Shown in pieces: positions 10,883 through 22,300 of a stretch of 64,000 bases of DNA; position 1 is the first letter of the stretch, and each line of letters begins with the position of its first letter. Under the pieces are notes generated by a model, which was given only the letters and a program-made list of their open reading frames with translations, was not told the DNA's origin and made no database searches. The position numbers and the translations under genes were made by a program. The stretch is taken from contig JAUDYN010000004.1 of NCBI GenBank assembly GCA_030407005.1, forward strand, positions 3,844,001 to 3,908,000, given 5' to 3'. Origin of the DNA: Desarmillaria ectypa (lineage: Eukaryota; Basidiomycota; Agaricomycetes; Agaricales; Physalacriaceae).

Positions 10883-13800
10883 TCATACGCACGCGTTCTT
10901 CCTCAGCTCTTCGAGGCCAGGAACCTGAAGCTGTCCGTCGGCATCAAAGACGTCTACAAACGAATATTCGAAAGGACTGGGGGTTTGCGGGACACAGGTA
11001 TATTCTTGCTTAACGCCATAGTCGTCATACCCGAAAGACTCTCCTGGCTTTTCGGGAATTTTCAGTAAAATAGCGTTGCTTGACTCCATGGAAGGGTCCG
11101 AGTCAAAGTAATTCCATGGCGTCAACATGAAGCTACTCATAATGTAGATTGGGAGATATCGAATATGAGCGAGTGACACACCTGGATGCCGCGACGTTGG
11201 TCTTGGTGTTCGGCGAATCTTCGCTAACCGGAAGATGATGCATGCCAACGTTTACCCAAGCAACCAGATCTGTCTGCGTGATGTTTTCTCCGTCGAAGAA
11301 TTTATGGAAATCCACCGCAGGCTTTCCTGGAAGGTTCATATTCCAGATAGCGCTCGAAGAAGGCTCAGTTTCTTTACGATGAGACACTGCCAGGTTGTAT
11401 CTAGCCCAATTAGCATTGTTGAGAAGTCGCTTCGAGCCCACAACCGTCTGTACATATTTATGTAAAGCAGCTAAAGAGTGAACGAGATAGATATTACTGA
11501 CGTTATGAATGGGGGAATATCCTGGATGTATCGCATATCCACGAGGAAGATCCCAGGCGTTTTTGTTATCTTGATTGATAATGGAATAAACGCCTTGGAA
11601 ATTCTGATGATATTTGAGCAGAGCATCGTTCTCATTCTCGATGATTTTCTTCGTGATTTTCTGCTGAATAACTTCCTGTCCCCAGTCGTCGTCGAACCAA
11701 GGTTGAGTAACAACTTCTTGGCTCGTCGTCGTTTCCAAAAGCGAGTTCTCGATGCCACCTATGTCGAAGTCGATCCTACCAGGGAATCAGTGAGGAATAC
11801 CTGCTTGTAAAATACATGTCAACTCACTTAAAATTGATAACGTGGTCGTGGAGGTTTCCCACTATGAGCTGGTGTTAGATGTTATACCATTGGGTAGGGC
11901 CGTGAATACTACTGACTCGTTGTCTCACGAATTCTTCCTCCGTATCCATCTTGTTTGGGATCCCAATACCCACCTTGGAGGTATCCGGAGGCGGACACGC
12001 GCACCTCAATGGTTCCATCCAGCTGGAACATATAATCAAACTAACGAAGAGAGGGTTAACCGAAGTCTACGCAGAAAATGCCAGAAATCCTACCACTATC
12101 AAAAACAAGTTACCGAATATCCTTCTAAAAGCTAGAAAGATAAAAATCGAACAACTACTCACGATAATCATAACTGAAGAGAAAATTAATATCTACAAGG
12201 AGTCACTCCAAAATTGAAGATGCTTACTTTCCAACCGTGCTGATACTCCGTACCGTAAGTATGTAGCCTTTAACAGCGCCGAATTCGCCTTGCATGTACC
12301 CGGCGTGACGATTAATTGGTCTAGCCGTGTCCTGCTCAAATATGCACACGGCCCTCTTTCTAACAACACTACCCGTGCTGGCATAGGTCGTCATTGGGAG
12401 GTACACAGCTTCATGGGGACAGTCATATCCGGGAAGCATATCTCGAACAGAGCCGCCCATGCCAAAATAGCGATCGAGCCATGCTGTAGTCGTTTGCATG
12501 GGGTCATTTCCGCCTGCGTGATCATCAACCTTGTATGAACCATATCGGAAATGTCTATCACTCGCCGTACTGGGCAATTGCTTCTTGAGGTGCAAGCTGA
12601 AAAGTGCGCCCATGTTAGTAGTATCCGCGTCAAGCATATGAAGAGATACCGCATGCCTGATAAATGATCCTCTCTCCCTTAAAGCCGATATTCCAGAGAC
12701 TCAGACCCATATCTCGGTCAAACCCAAGGTACATACTCCATCCCATCCAGGTGACGTACTGGCGCGCTTTGTCGACGCGGAATCTTAACCCAGCAAAGGA
12801 CACCGACCGAGGACCGGGAAGGTGATCAAGATCGCGTTGTTTGCCAACGCGTTTCCTCGTGGTCCATGACAAATCCCTGTTTTCAGGTCGCTCAGGAATG
12901 CGCACCAGAGTTCCATTCCGGAATGCTTCCATGAAGGATTCTGTCGAATTGAAGACTTGGTGGTTATAGACTACCTGATGGTATTAAATTCAGCATGAAT
13001 ACTAGCGCGGAACAGCAGGTCGCGATAGTAATTTACCTTTAAAACTTTCCAAAGAGAGGGATCTGTCCCACTAATGTCCACGTACTGAAAGAAGTTGACC
13101 GGGTGTAACCATGGACCTGGAGTATTGAGCTTCCAATTGAGCCATAAACCTTTAGCACTCATTAACCAAACACAAGGATACCAGTCAGCGAGAAGTCACG
13201 TACGGCGAAAGCTTCCGTCAAAACTGAACGGCCCCGATGCACCCACAATCAAGGTGTCATTTTCGTAGCCACGAGCCACGCCACCGAAAAGTTCCTAGCA
13301 GCACGACTACTAAGTAAACGATCAACCACAGGTGGGCATACGTACGAATAGCGCGTCTCCAAAATCAGGCGCAATTTGGGAAACGACAAGAGAAAGCTCA
13401 AAACCAATGGCATAGCCACCAGCATGGAACGGTATATCCTCCAGATGATAGATATCTGTGAGCGGTTCCATCGTCGTTTCAGGACCAATGGGAAGCGGCC
13501 CAATGAGATAGTCTCGAATCACCGGCTCTACACCATGGTGAATGGTAACTCTAGCAAATTTGTCGGGAGGAGAAATTGTGTCTGGAGAAGCCAAGTACTC
13601 CAGAGCTGCAGACTTTGGAGGATAATACAACTCGATCATGAAAATGATATTGTCAGAGAAAGTGGATACGCTGGCTCTCGTGAGATTAAGTCCTCTATCT
13701 GGGGCCTCCAGCCATCGTTGAATCTCTGTGGTCTCCGCAACCGTTAGAGATGCCCAGACATTGAGCGGAGCAGGGGGGTCTACTGGAGGTGGAAGCGAAG

Positions 13801-14026
13801 ATGCACATTGCTTGAGAGCCGTTGGCTCCGAAGTCCCGATGGTGGATGACGATGGTAAATCTGACTCGTCAAAGAACTGCCAAAGATCCATACTGTGCAG
13901 AGATATGACGGAAACAATAGCGATAACAGCAAGAGACACAAGACCGAACCCCCAGCGCCGTTTACTGGGTTCGATAAGGTATGGCTCAGGATCCTTGGGT
14001 CTCTGGTAGTGCTGATGGCCAGGCAT
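10883..14026 (-). CDS. Copper amine oxidase (topaquinone enzyme), probably membrane-anchored
   Basis: Oxidises primary amines to aldehydes with release of ammonia and hydrogen peroxide. The N-terminus MPGHQHYQRPKDPEPYLI is followed by one hydrophobic helix (FGLVSLAVIAIVSVISL), so a type II membrane anchor is likely. Recognised blocks include the N3 domain (LNWKLNTPGPWLHPVNFFQY), WMGWSMYLGFDRDMG, the cofactor motif NYDY (Tyr becomes topaquinone), FDYMFQLDGTIE, the copper HxH in NLHDHVINFKVDFDI, the third His in VNVGMHHLPVSED, and FMLTPWNYFDSDPSM near the end. About a dozen introns. Oddity: the small NYDY exon does not join the following FDYMF exon in frame by the simplest splice (leftover phase 1 against phase 0), so a micro-exon or an error lies near 12.05-12.17 kb. 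The family call is firm. Confidence 0.92.
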
Positions 14027-14250
14027 GATGGGGATGATAGGCAGATTTTGGTTCGCAAGCGAGGTATTTATATGGATAGATAAGCGTCTGTCCTGGTTAT
14101 CGCTTTATCATTGTTCTGCTTTCTAATTGCCGGCGGGACACCAGCTTCTGTGTGTACGCGACGGCTGAGAGCAGACAGTGTATGTGAGTATTATAGTTAA
14201 GAGTACATGTAGTAGCTGGATGTAGAGGCACTCCTAGTTGTTGGCTGAGA

Positions 14251-14508
14251 GTACATGTTGGGATTTGAGAGTTGAGCCGAGATGATGGCAATCCGGCATC
14301 ATGCCGAACTTGCTGATTAAGAGAGAAATATTAGGAAACTTGTAGAAGATTCTAGTACATTAGCATTTAGTATATAAGTAGGTACAGTAGTGTACATCTG
14401 CATGCGTTTGCAGAGCTCAGCCAAGCGCAATACTATTGGCCTGACACCGCGCATGTACTAACTGGGAACGAACTGATCTATTCATCCCCCGTTTTTCACA
14501 ACAGTACA
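14251..14508. mobile_element. Solo LTR (retrotransposon relic) with 5-bp target-site duplication
   Basis: The element body 14256-14503 (248 bp) starts TGTTGGGATTTG and ends CACAACA, the TG...CA rule of LTRs. It is bracketed by direct GTACA at 14251-14255 and 14504-14508. Inside lie a CGGCATCATGCCG palindrome and a TATATAAG box, as expected of an LTR promoter. The outer end and the CCGGCATCATGCCG core match, in reverse, the LTR at 53975-54191. No internal retrotransposon coding is present, so it is a recombination-generated solo LTR. Copia-like by general look, which is inference. Confidence 0.85.
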
Positions 14509-14829
14509 AGATGCTAACTTCTTATCACCAAAATATGCCTTAGCGTCCATTTATACTCTCGATATGATGCTTATCTTTCGCATAGGTACTTGAGCCTTTT
14601 CTGCTCATGCTGACGGAATCCTGGGCATGAGAGATTTATTACTATTCCGGGAACCCAAAAACAACAGAAAAGTTTTAATGCCCATCACCGAACTCATACT
14701 CAGTGCTCACTCTTTTCTCGATGACTCGCATGCGCAGAGATGACTGTGGATTCAGGGACAGTTGCGTGGAGGAGAGAGGTAAGAGAACACACGACGCGCT
14801 TTGGAGTGCACTGGCGGACCTGATAGGAA

Positions 14830-14970
14830 GGGTTTTTTTCTATTTTAATTCTTTTTTTTTCAAAAAGTTTTTGGGCTCTTTTTCATTCGTTTTTGGGCTC
14901 ATTTTTCATTCGTTTTTGGTTTTTGGTTTTTTTTTTCCTTTTCACAAAAATTTATTTATTTTTCTGAACG
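14830..14970. repeat. T-rich low-complexity tract
   Basis: About 140 bases dominated by T runs of up to 12, with a duplicated unit around TTCATTCGTTTTTGGGCTC. It lies upstream of SAP18. Poly(dT) tracts often keep fungal promoters free of nucleosomes; that role here is inference. Confidence 0.7.
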
Positions 14971-15099
14971 TCGATCTGGCAGGCTGAGATCATCATTCAT
15001 TTCAGTCTCCGTCTAATTATGTCATTCGATTGTCTGGCTCTGAGCCTAGGACGGTTCCCTATTTGCGACAGAAATATATTAGACTCAACCTTCTTCACC

Positions 15100-16048
15100 A
15101 TGAACGAGACAACACCTGCGGGCCAGCCTATCGTATCCAGGGAAAAGGTGGGTGAATACCGTTGGACTATTCGCAGTTGTTAACTATTTCTTCAGACAGC
15201 GCCCTTCCTCATACGAGCATTCATCAAAGTCGGCAGCTTTCATCGGATAGGTCAGTTCGAGGATGGCCCTCTTCCTACGACTGATGAGCAGCAGATATTC
15301 ACTTGGTGCGTAATCGCTTCTGTATATTTTTTTTCTACAGCGAATTAATGATTGTAGGAAGGACGCCACTCTGCGAGAGGTTCTGACTACCATACGTAAC
15401 AGCACACCCACGATTCAAGAGTACCGACACCCACTCGCGCGTTTCTCCTTCCGTACCGTATATGCCGACCCAGGCAACAAAGGCCGCTTTGCTTCAAAAG
15501 ACCTGGGCCAGGTCTACTCCCGTGACATCCTTGGTGAACCAGGATCATTGACCAGCACCGCACCACGTCTCCTCGAAGACATCGACGGAGAGAACCGCGA
15601 GCCCACCGAGCGTGAACGGGAGGAGCGGACACTCGATGAGCTTCGTTTCGTTCCAGGCGACTACCTTTTGGTTGCGGTGTTTCTTCCAAAAAGCGTCGCG
15701 CCGCCCGAAACGAATACACGAGCGCCGCCTTTCAACGGCTGGAAAGCTGGAGGGCCAGGGATTGGTGGGGGTCCAGTGATGGGTCGTGGAGGTGGCGGAC
15801 ATTGGAGAGGCGACTCGAATGGTCTTCGGGGCCGCGGTGGTGGTCGTGGTGGCGGGCCTGGGGACAGGGACTTGGAAGATAGCCGTGTGCCGCCTCCAAG
15901 GCGTGGTGACCGGGGTGTTTCGCCTCCGCCTCGTGAGACAGGCTGGGGCCGACGGGGCGGTCGTGGGGGTCGAGGTGGAGGAAGACGGTCGCGCTCCAGG
16001 TCGAGGTCACGTACTCCGCCTCTGAAGAAAAGTTCAAGATACGACTGA
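15100..16048 (+). CDS. SAP18: SAP18 (Sin3-associated polypeptide, ASAP/PSAP subunit) with RGG/RS tail
   Basis: Ubiquitin-fold protein of the Sin3/HDAC and ASAP/PSAP (splicing, exon-junction) complexes. Exon 1 (MNETTPAGQPIVSREK) joins TAPFLIRAFIKVGSFHRIGQ after the first intron. A second intron falls inside FTWKDATLREVL, the family block that includes the strand-helix LTTIRNSTP. The fold continues through FSFRTVYADPGNKGRF and ends near FVPGDYLLVAVFLP. The remaining roughly 110 residues are an unusual Gly/Arg-rich tail (GGGRGGGPG, GRRGGRGGRGGG) that closes with an RSRSRSRSRTPP repeat. Total length is about 280 residues against about 150 for the animal protein. It converges on the thioesterase gene at 16158, with 109 bases between stops. 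Confidence 0.93.
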
Positions 16049-16157
16049 TCCACTGTTTATTCTGTCATAATCTGGACCCGTATCTTTTTAGGTGTGCTGT
16101 GTTTCGTTATCTAACTGTTTCGGCACTCTTCTCTGGCTATGCTACGAGATACACAAT

Positions 16158-16949
16158 TCACAAATTTGCTCGAGACGAAGATGGAAACCTCTTGAGATGA
16201 ACACCTGAGGCTACAAGACACTGACGCGTTGTATTCCATATCTTTGTATTGATTGGTTAGGCCGTTTATTGTTGATCTATTCGACAAATCTTACCTCTGT
16301 GCGTACTGACATGGTCCTCGCTCCGACACTCATGCTAGTGTTGACAATCTTCAGCTTATCTCCCCTGTTGAAGGCGCATGATCTATCGCATTGGTTTACT
16401 GATTATCTACCATCAGAACTTACAATAAAGCTGGCGAGTGATGCACCACGTCTAAGGTCTGTGAAGTCGTGTAGATCTTGTCCCAATCGCAGCTGGCGGT
16501 TTTGTACAGCACATAGGCTACCAGACCAAGTGAGGAGCATCTTTAGCGGCATCAGCACAGAAAATAACTCTATGAGGGCAAACACTCGCGTATCAATCAT
16601 AAACGCGCTGCAGCCTCCATGCAAGGATCCTAGTGTTGCGCCCAACATATCTATAGTGCTTGGGTTTAGCCTATGAGCTACGATTGCGAATCATTGACAC
16701 ACCCTCAGTCACAGTAAACGAGCATATAACTTTGGATTGGTCCCTTGTACGCTGCTCAGGCGAGGGATCAAGAGAAACGTGAGAAATCGACAGTCTTGAA
16801 AGGATTTGATGCGCGAATCCTTTTGTTTGTCCAACAGCAAGAAAGGCGCGTAGGCATTGCTTGACATCATCTGGAGCATTTCCTGTCACTTCCAGATGTT
16901 CTTTTATCATTGGTGATGTCGTCCAAAGTGTCGATGCGAGGAGCGACAA
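16158..16949 (-). CDS. Acyl-thioesterase A (hot-dog 4HBT superfamily)
   Basis: Hot-dog thioesterase expected to hydrolyse an acyl-CoA (human THEM2/ACOT13-like by layout). The start MSLLASTLWTTSPMIKE is followed by SKVICSFTVTE. A GT-AG intron then leads to DMLGATLGSLHGGCSAFMID, which carries the HGG catalytic-loop signature. The next intron has a GC donor (about 49 bases, GCGAGTG to CTAAAG) and restores TCSSLGLVAYVLYK, then TTSQTLDVVHHSPAL. Further exons give GDKLKIVNTSMSVGARTMSV and IWNTTRQCLVASGVHLKR, with the stop at 16158-16160. The intron positions match those of the paralog at 18330-19092, which is how the exons were set. Confidence 0.85.
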
Positions 16950-17247
16950 TAAGGCTGTTAGTAGTGCGGTCTATCAAGACGCCAAGCCATCTCAGAGTCC
17001 ACCACAAGGAAAACTCTAGTCGAAGGGGTGGCGAGAATCTAACTCTGAAAGTACACTAGTGCCAGACTGAATTGATCATGCGCTCAATTGGGTTTCCATT
17101 TATTACATAGTAGCCGCGCTCGGTCAAAGGCTGGTCGACATTGAGGACGTTACATAACGTCAACGCGTTTGGTAACTGGAGAACAAGTAATAAGCATGAT
17201 TAAGTTGCAGGTTACACATGATTGAAGGTTTTACCTGGAGCGATGTC

Positions 17248-18045
17248 TTAAGGGCTACCTACGACCTCTGCTCCTGGCAACAGCCATCTGAACGTTATAC
17301 TCACCCGCATCGTCCTTTTCATCCATCGACCTGCATTCACCGACGATGTATCCGGACTCTGCACATAATCCACCGTCTTCTTCCCAATACCATGACTCCA
17401 TTTATACCTCGCATCTCCTGACATGACAATGATACTTCTCTCCGGAAGGTACACCTCGTATGCCTGGTCCTTCGAGCCAGACGCGAACTGCATAACACAC
17501 CCACTACCAAAGCTGACACCCACAATGCCGTCCCCAAAACGTTTTAGAAGATCCACATGGGGCGTTATTCCCTCGCCGGGATCGTACCGATTGATGATGG
17601 CCTGCCTGGCTCGTGTAGGGACAGCCGGAAAGAGTAAAGAGTGGATTTCAGGGGGTAACATAGGCATGAGAAGGTCAGATAGAACATCGAGCAGTGAAGT
17701 GAGAGGGGGAGGTAGACCCGAAGGCGCAGTGGATGATTCCGCACTGGGAGCGCGACAGAAGAGCATGATCTGATTGATGTTAGCAGACGTGAAGAAGGTT
17801 TCCAAGCAGTAGTTCATCACGGAGTCTGCAAAGCCTGCGGGAAGACGGAGCGAAGGGGTGAAGAAGAGGCCAGGGATTGGAGGAGCATCGATGAGTGCCG
17901 CCGGACCAGCAGGTTCAAGAGAAAAGGGTTCTGAAAAATCATCAAATAACGAATCTGGCGTGGATATGGACCCAGGAGAATCTAATTCCTGTGATGTAGA
18001 GGAAGTTGTATCGATGAAGAGAAGGTCCGTAGCTTCTGTAAACAT
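17248..18045 (-). CDS. AlkB-like 2-oxoglutarate/Fe(II) dioxygenase
   Basis: A 265-residue intronless frame. The first 60 residues are acidic and Ser-rich. The catalytic core holds RQAIINRYDPGEGITPHVDL (the nucleotide-recognition lid side with the HxD iron ligands), FGDGIVGVSFGSGCVM, a distal His in MSGDARYKWSHGI, and the 2-oxoglutarate Arg in RVSITFRWL. This matches the ALKBH family that demethylates nucleic acids or modifies tRNA. The layout (HVD, long insert, late His) is closest to ALKBH4/7 or fungal AlkB-like proteins; the substrate cannot be assigned. It is divergent from thioesterase B, 284 bases apart. Confidence 0.88.
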   Translation of the reverse strand: MFTEATDLLFIDTTSSTSQELDSPGSISTPDSLFDDFSEPFSLEPAGPAALIDAPPIPGLFFTPSLRLPAGFADSVMNYCLETFFTSANINQIMLFCRAPSAESSTAPSGLPPPLTSLLDVLSDLLMPMLPPEIHSLLFPAVPTRARQAIINRYDPGEGITPHVDLLKRFGDGIVGVSFGSGCVMQFASGSKDQAYEVYLPERSIIVMSGDARYKWSHGIGKKTVDYVQSPDTSSVNAGRWMKRTMRVSITFRWLLPGAEVVGSP

Positions 18046-18329
18046 TTTCGGCTGATGGTGTTGAACTAGAGACCAGCAAATACTAAGAACGTACTGAAAT
18101 GGGGTTCAATGGCACTTTCTGTTCGCGTGCTCTCCATTATAATGAATGAACAGCTGTCTTCAGCAGGTCCAAGCAGAGCCCATTCTAAATGATAAAGCCG
18201 TGAAAATGTCCGGTTGTATCGCTTTCTGTCGTGACGATGTCGGTTTCCGGCTCTTCGTATTACTCCGGCCCGGCTCCTTTAAAGCGACCAGAACATTTCA
18301 TACTTTGATATGAACCTCATCTTTTCAAG

Positions 18330-19092
18330 ATGACCTCGACTTCTGTGATTGACGACGTCTCCTCTATAGCCGGAAATGTATCTGATGAAATCAAGAGAAT
18401 TGTTGGGTTTCCGATGCGAACCTTTCGCCTGATGACAGATGAAGGAGTACCCACAGGATTCGGTGCCACGTTTACGTCGGGAATGACTGTTTCCGAGGTG
18501 TCTATGATACCCAAGGCGGAAGAACCAACAAAGCAGGAAGGAAGGGTGGTGTGCAAGCTTGTTGTGACCGAAGGTGCGTAATGGTACTATCTCTCTCTGC
18601 AATCAGAACTATTCTTAGGCGCATTTAGACATGGTCAATGGCGCTATGACAATTCATGGCGGCTGCTCCGCTTATTTGGTTGATATGTGAGCCTACGTAG
18701 ATACCTTGATCACCATTACCGAGTTTGAACTACTTTGCAGATGTTCCACTCTGGCAATAATAGCTTATACCTTGGCTTCTGGGAGACCAGTTAATACAGT
18801 TTCACAGTCAATCAACATGATGTACCATTCTCCAGCCGGTTTGTGAGTTACCAACAACAACAATGCGCTATACATACCTAGGCTGACGGCATGTAGGGGC
18901 GAGGAACTCCGAATAGTCAATACGACGATGTCCATTGGTTCGAAAACTCTGGTTGCACGCACAGAGGTGCGTTGATTTCAACGAGCTTATTAACTCTTAC
19001 GAATTGTACCACAGATTTGGAGCGACACTACGAAGCGTCTCGTTGCTTCTGGAGTGCATAGCAAAATGGAGCCATCACAGGCCAAACTATAG
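18330..19092 (+). CDS. Acyl-thioesterase B (paralog of thioesterase A)
   Basis: Hot-dog thioesterase. The start MTSTSVIDDVSSIAGNVSDE leads to GRVVCKLVVTE. The first intron (about 18572-18628) joins to DMVNGAMTIHGGCSAYLVDI with the HGG signature. Later exons give CSTLAIIAYTLASGRPVNTV, SQSINMMYHSPAG, ELRIVNTTMSIGSKTLVART and IWSDTTKRLVASGVHSKM, ending EPSQAKL. Architecture and intron positions match thioesterase A, including the intron after the active-site Asp, here with a normal GT donor. Similarity between the two is modest, so the duplication is old. All exons are open and it looks functional. Confidence 0.88.
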
Positions 19093-19654
19093 AATGATGA
19101 AGCAGATATGTGGCCGTCGATTGTAGAGCGGAAACCTTTGGATAATCTGTATAGTAACACTCCCACCGTATCATGCATTCAAAGCCAAGAGCATTTGTGT
19201 GAAGCCCGTTGTCCGTGCGCGCCGGAGAAGGCTACATTAGGACTATCGATTGATTTAAAAACATGAATTTTGAGATAAGTGCTAAAGTCTTTTTGGCCAA
19301 GTGCTTACCTACCACACGAACAAACTCGCCAAGGCAAGCACCAGCGAGGACATCATTACTGATGAGGACCAGAAAGGGGAAACGCTTTTGATGGCCGGTC
19401 TCGGCACCAATCGCCAAATCCTAAAATAGATGGTCCCGATTCAGACTAGTTTTGATCAATTTGATAGCTTCATGATCTTCTTTTCCTGCCTTCTCCCTCA
19501 ATTTCACGTCATTCTTGCATGTAAGCATTTTATCTGTGGCTGGTCTCTCACAGACAAACCCTACATATACGACTGCAACTAGTGCTCAGAATCTTTGGAA
19601 GGGTTTGAAAGCGAAAATAGCTGTGTACTTGAGATATACAGTTTTTGGCCACAG

Positions 19655-19805
19655 AAAATATCTTTATTGGATTGGGAAAAGCGGGGCTGGCACGATTTTC
19701 TGAACAGACGCGCGCCAGGCTTTGGATCGGCACGCTGAACTTGCCGCCGTCTGCCCCAAATTCGAATCAACGTTACGTAGTGCCGGATCACGGCCATCAA
19801 ATTAT
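19655..19805. repeat. GC-punctuated dispersed module, copy 2
   Basis: Same ordered words as copy 1 with slightly longer spacers, followed 30 bases on by the perfect hairpin at 19834-19855. A weaker third relative lies at about 30140-30290. Confidence 0.55.
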
Positions 19806-19833
19806 GTCACGCTTTGTAATGATATAGTCATCA

Positions 19834-19855
19834 GCGGCCGGTTATATCCGGCCGC
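19834..19855. repeat. Perfect GC hairpin, 8-bp stem
   Basis: GCGGCCGG, a TTATAT loop, then CCGGCCGC. It lies beside the GC-punctuated repeat module and upstream of the decayed coding stretches. Function unknown. Confidence 0.7.
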
Positions 19856-22300
19856 CGCGTCTGCTTTTCTATTCACGGTCGACGTGCCCACTACTCTGTC
19901 CCATATAGGACGCTATCTTAGTCTAGCAATAGGAAAGTCATTCATATGCATCCAGAACTCTGATCATGAAGAATGTAGCTTGGTCGTGTAAGTACGTTGG
20001 TTGCGTCTTTATTGATGAATATTCATGTATTAGGATCACTCCAAAGTTAAAGGGTATGTTGCTGTCGTGACATGTCGCCTGACTGCGCATGAACTTAAAC
20101 TACCCTATGAAGGACGTGGAACTTGATGCAGGGAATTATTTCTCTTCTTCATGGATTCCACACGTTGGCGGATTGCCCTTAATAGGAATCTTGGAACATT
20201 TTGAATCGAAGTTCTGCAGTAGGGATCATCCCCAGCCGGTTTATTGTAGGAGCAGAAAAGGGATCCAATCGCGTTACATCTCGGAATAATTCTGAATGCT
20301 GACCCACATACTCTGCTTGGCGAATGCTGAGTCATTGCCCTATCTTCAATGTCCATCCGCTGTCTTTCGGGAAGCCTAGTCAAGCAGGCTCTTATACCTG
20401 ACTGTCAGCTACCTCTAGCCAATACCAACCTTGTTCCTACAAAAATCGAGCCACTCGTTTTGACCGGCGAACTTGTAGACAGGTGAGTCGGGTGCTTGCG
20501 AAGGAAAAGAGACCGAGCCGTTCCTTTCAAGTCTTGGTCAGACCTCCGATGATCGACAGAGATTATTTGGGTACTCAGAGCGCCATATACCTGGCTCTAT
20601 TCTAGGGTTCCTGCTATACAAGATCCGGTATCATGAGTATAGGTACCAGTCGTTGAACACAGCCGTTAGGTTAGTGCTTAAAATCGGTTAGTCTTCCGTT
20701 GAGGGAATCACCGACCTCCTTGTTTAATCCAGTCAGTCCCTTTACTATGTTCTCGTACCTATTACTGACTACTGACTCGCTGACTCGTCTGCCTCCAGAT
20801 GGCCGATCAGACATTCACCAACTACGGAGTAAACATATCAGATTCAACTGCAAGATTGTGCCCAAGTATATACATCGATTAAGGTAACCATATACTTAGG
20901 CCGGACCATCCTTATGTCCGCCAATTGTAAGAATTACTCAAGGAGTTCTCTGATGCTTCAGCAGTTTCCCCACTGCCGACACCACCGACATATGCTCCGG
21001 TCCCGCTATATCTGACCTCGCAGGAGACTAGAACATGAGGCATATTGATAGTCATCTCTGTAAGTATTATTGGCAAGTTACCAATTTTGCCTAGGCTACC
21101 CAGGATTCCTCTGTAGAGTCTTCCAGCGCCCATGTCTTCTTCGAAGCCAATGTCACGCTCTCCGCAATTGCATACCGCCTGACAGCATGGAAGACCAAAG
21201 TCAACTCTCATACATCTGGCTTCCCGCGTCTAATTGTGACTTAGTAGTCGCGCCTCCGCGGATGTCAGCGAGAGTCCAGGATCTCGTGTACGAATCTTTC
21301 CACTTCAGTTTGAGGGTGCAGAGCTAACCACGGAGAGAAACGCTGGTCCGTTCATTACGGTACCTTTAGTTTCTCCAAGGCTGATAAGAAACTTGGTTTA
21401 GTTTACTAAATGCCAACGTGACGCTGATATTGAAATCACAGAAAAGGAGACCCACCTCCGACTTCCCCATTCGATGTTCTCGTGGTTCGTTATTCTGTGT
21501 CGTCTCACTATGTACGCTCATGTTGGAGTGCCGCTGTCTTTCCGAGGGCAACATGCGATCAAAGGAATTGGCACTAGCACTAACACTGCAACCCGGTCTA
21601 CATTAAACCAGCGTGCCGGAATGCTGAGATTCCCGTACTGCGATCCATCCGCATTCCTGGGTCATCACCAGTTGGCAAGATCATGCATGAGGTATTATGG
21701 CAGTAGGTTTATTCAGATGACGAGGAACTTCGAATTTCCAGGCAGATTGTGGTCGAGTTAGTTCTACACTGTTCGCATTGATAATCAAACTCTCAGTCAA
21801 GAGTCAGCACCCAGTTTCAGGTCAAGCCGCAGTCAAACGTCAAGGTATTCAATCCTTTTGGAACAATCAAGTGAAATTGAAGATCAGGAACGCGACTGTC
21901 AGTAGCGAATGGTAAGCGCATCTATCACTACAATGGAATATTTCATTAAACAGAAGTCTGTCTAGGCGGCGTCGATTCTACTAGGAATTCCATCAAGGGC
22001 GGAAGTTCCCTCGGTCAGACAGATAATGCCTGATTGCCTTACCAGTGGAGGCAGGACTTAGATTGGACCGCATATCTCCTGCTCTAGCGAACAATGAGAC
22101 AACCCTCTACAAACGTCTGATACGCCACCTATCGAAGAAAATCGTATTGGAATCGAGAAACGGTGATACTGAATAGCCATGGCGCGCAGCAAAATCCCGC
22201 ACAATTGAAACGTACGTGAGTTTACTCCTTTATGCCGACAATCTAACGGCATGGTGCGGTACAGAATCTCTTCACCCCCGCAATCATTGAACACAACGAG
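19850..22300 (+). pseudogene. Degenerate coding region, unrecognised (weak DUF3712-like look)
   Basis: A run of protein-like pieces in shifting plus-strand frames with multiple in-frame stops. Two or three plausible GT-AG introns remain, for example near 19989-20034 and 20056-20115. The pieces ANVTL (twice), NPFGTIK and LTGELVDR are the kind seen in long beta-rich fungal proteins of the DUF3712 type, but I cannot align them reliably. Strand and extent are approximate; it may be more than one relic. Confidence 0.3.

Larger units (their letters stand above)
14027..15099. other. Intergenic: divergent amine oxidase / SAP18 region with a solo LTR and a T-rich tract
   Basis: About 1.07 kb. It holds the solo LTR listed separately (14256-14503). 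A strongly T-rich tract lies at about 14830-14965, including two tandem copies of a short unit ending TTCATTCGTTTTTGGGCTC. No gene is supported. Confidence 0.6.

Noticed and set aside
14830..14970. T runs as a transcription terminator
   Set aside because: Bacterial-style terminator logic does not apply to RNA polymerase II genes here, and no RNA polymerase III gene precedes the tract.
15661..16053. Pro/Arg-rich minus-strand frame
   Set aside because: Complement of the SAP18 Gly/Arg repeat; an artefact of the GC-rich repeat.
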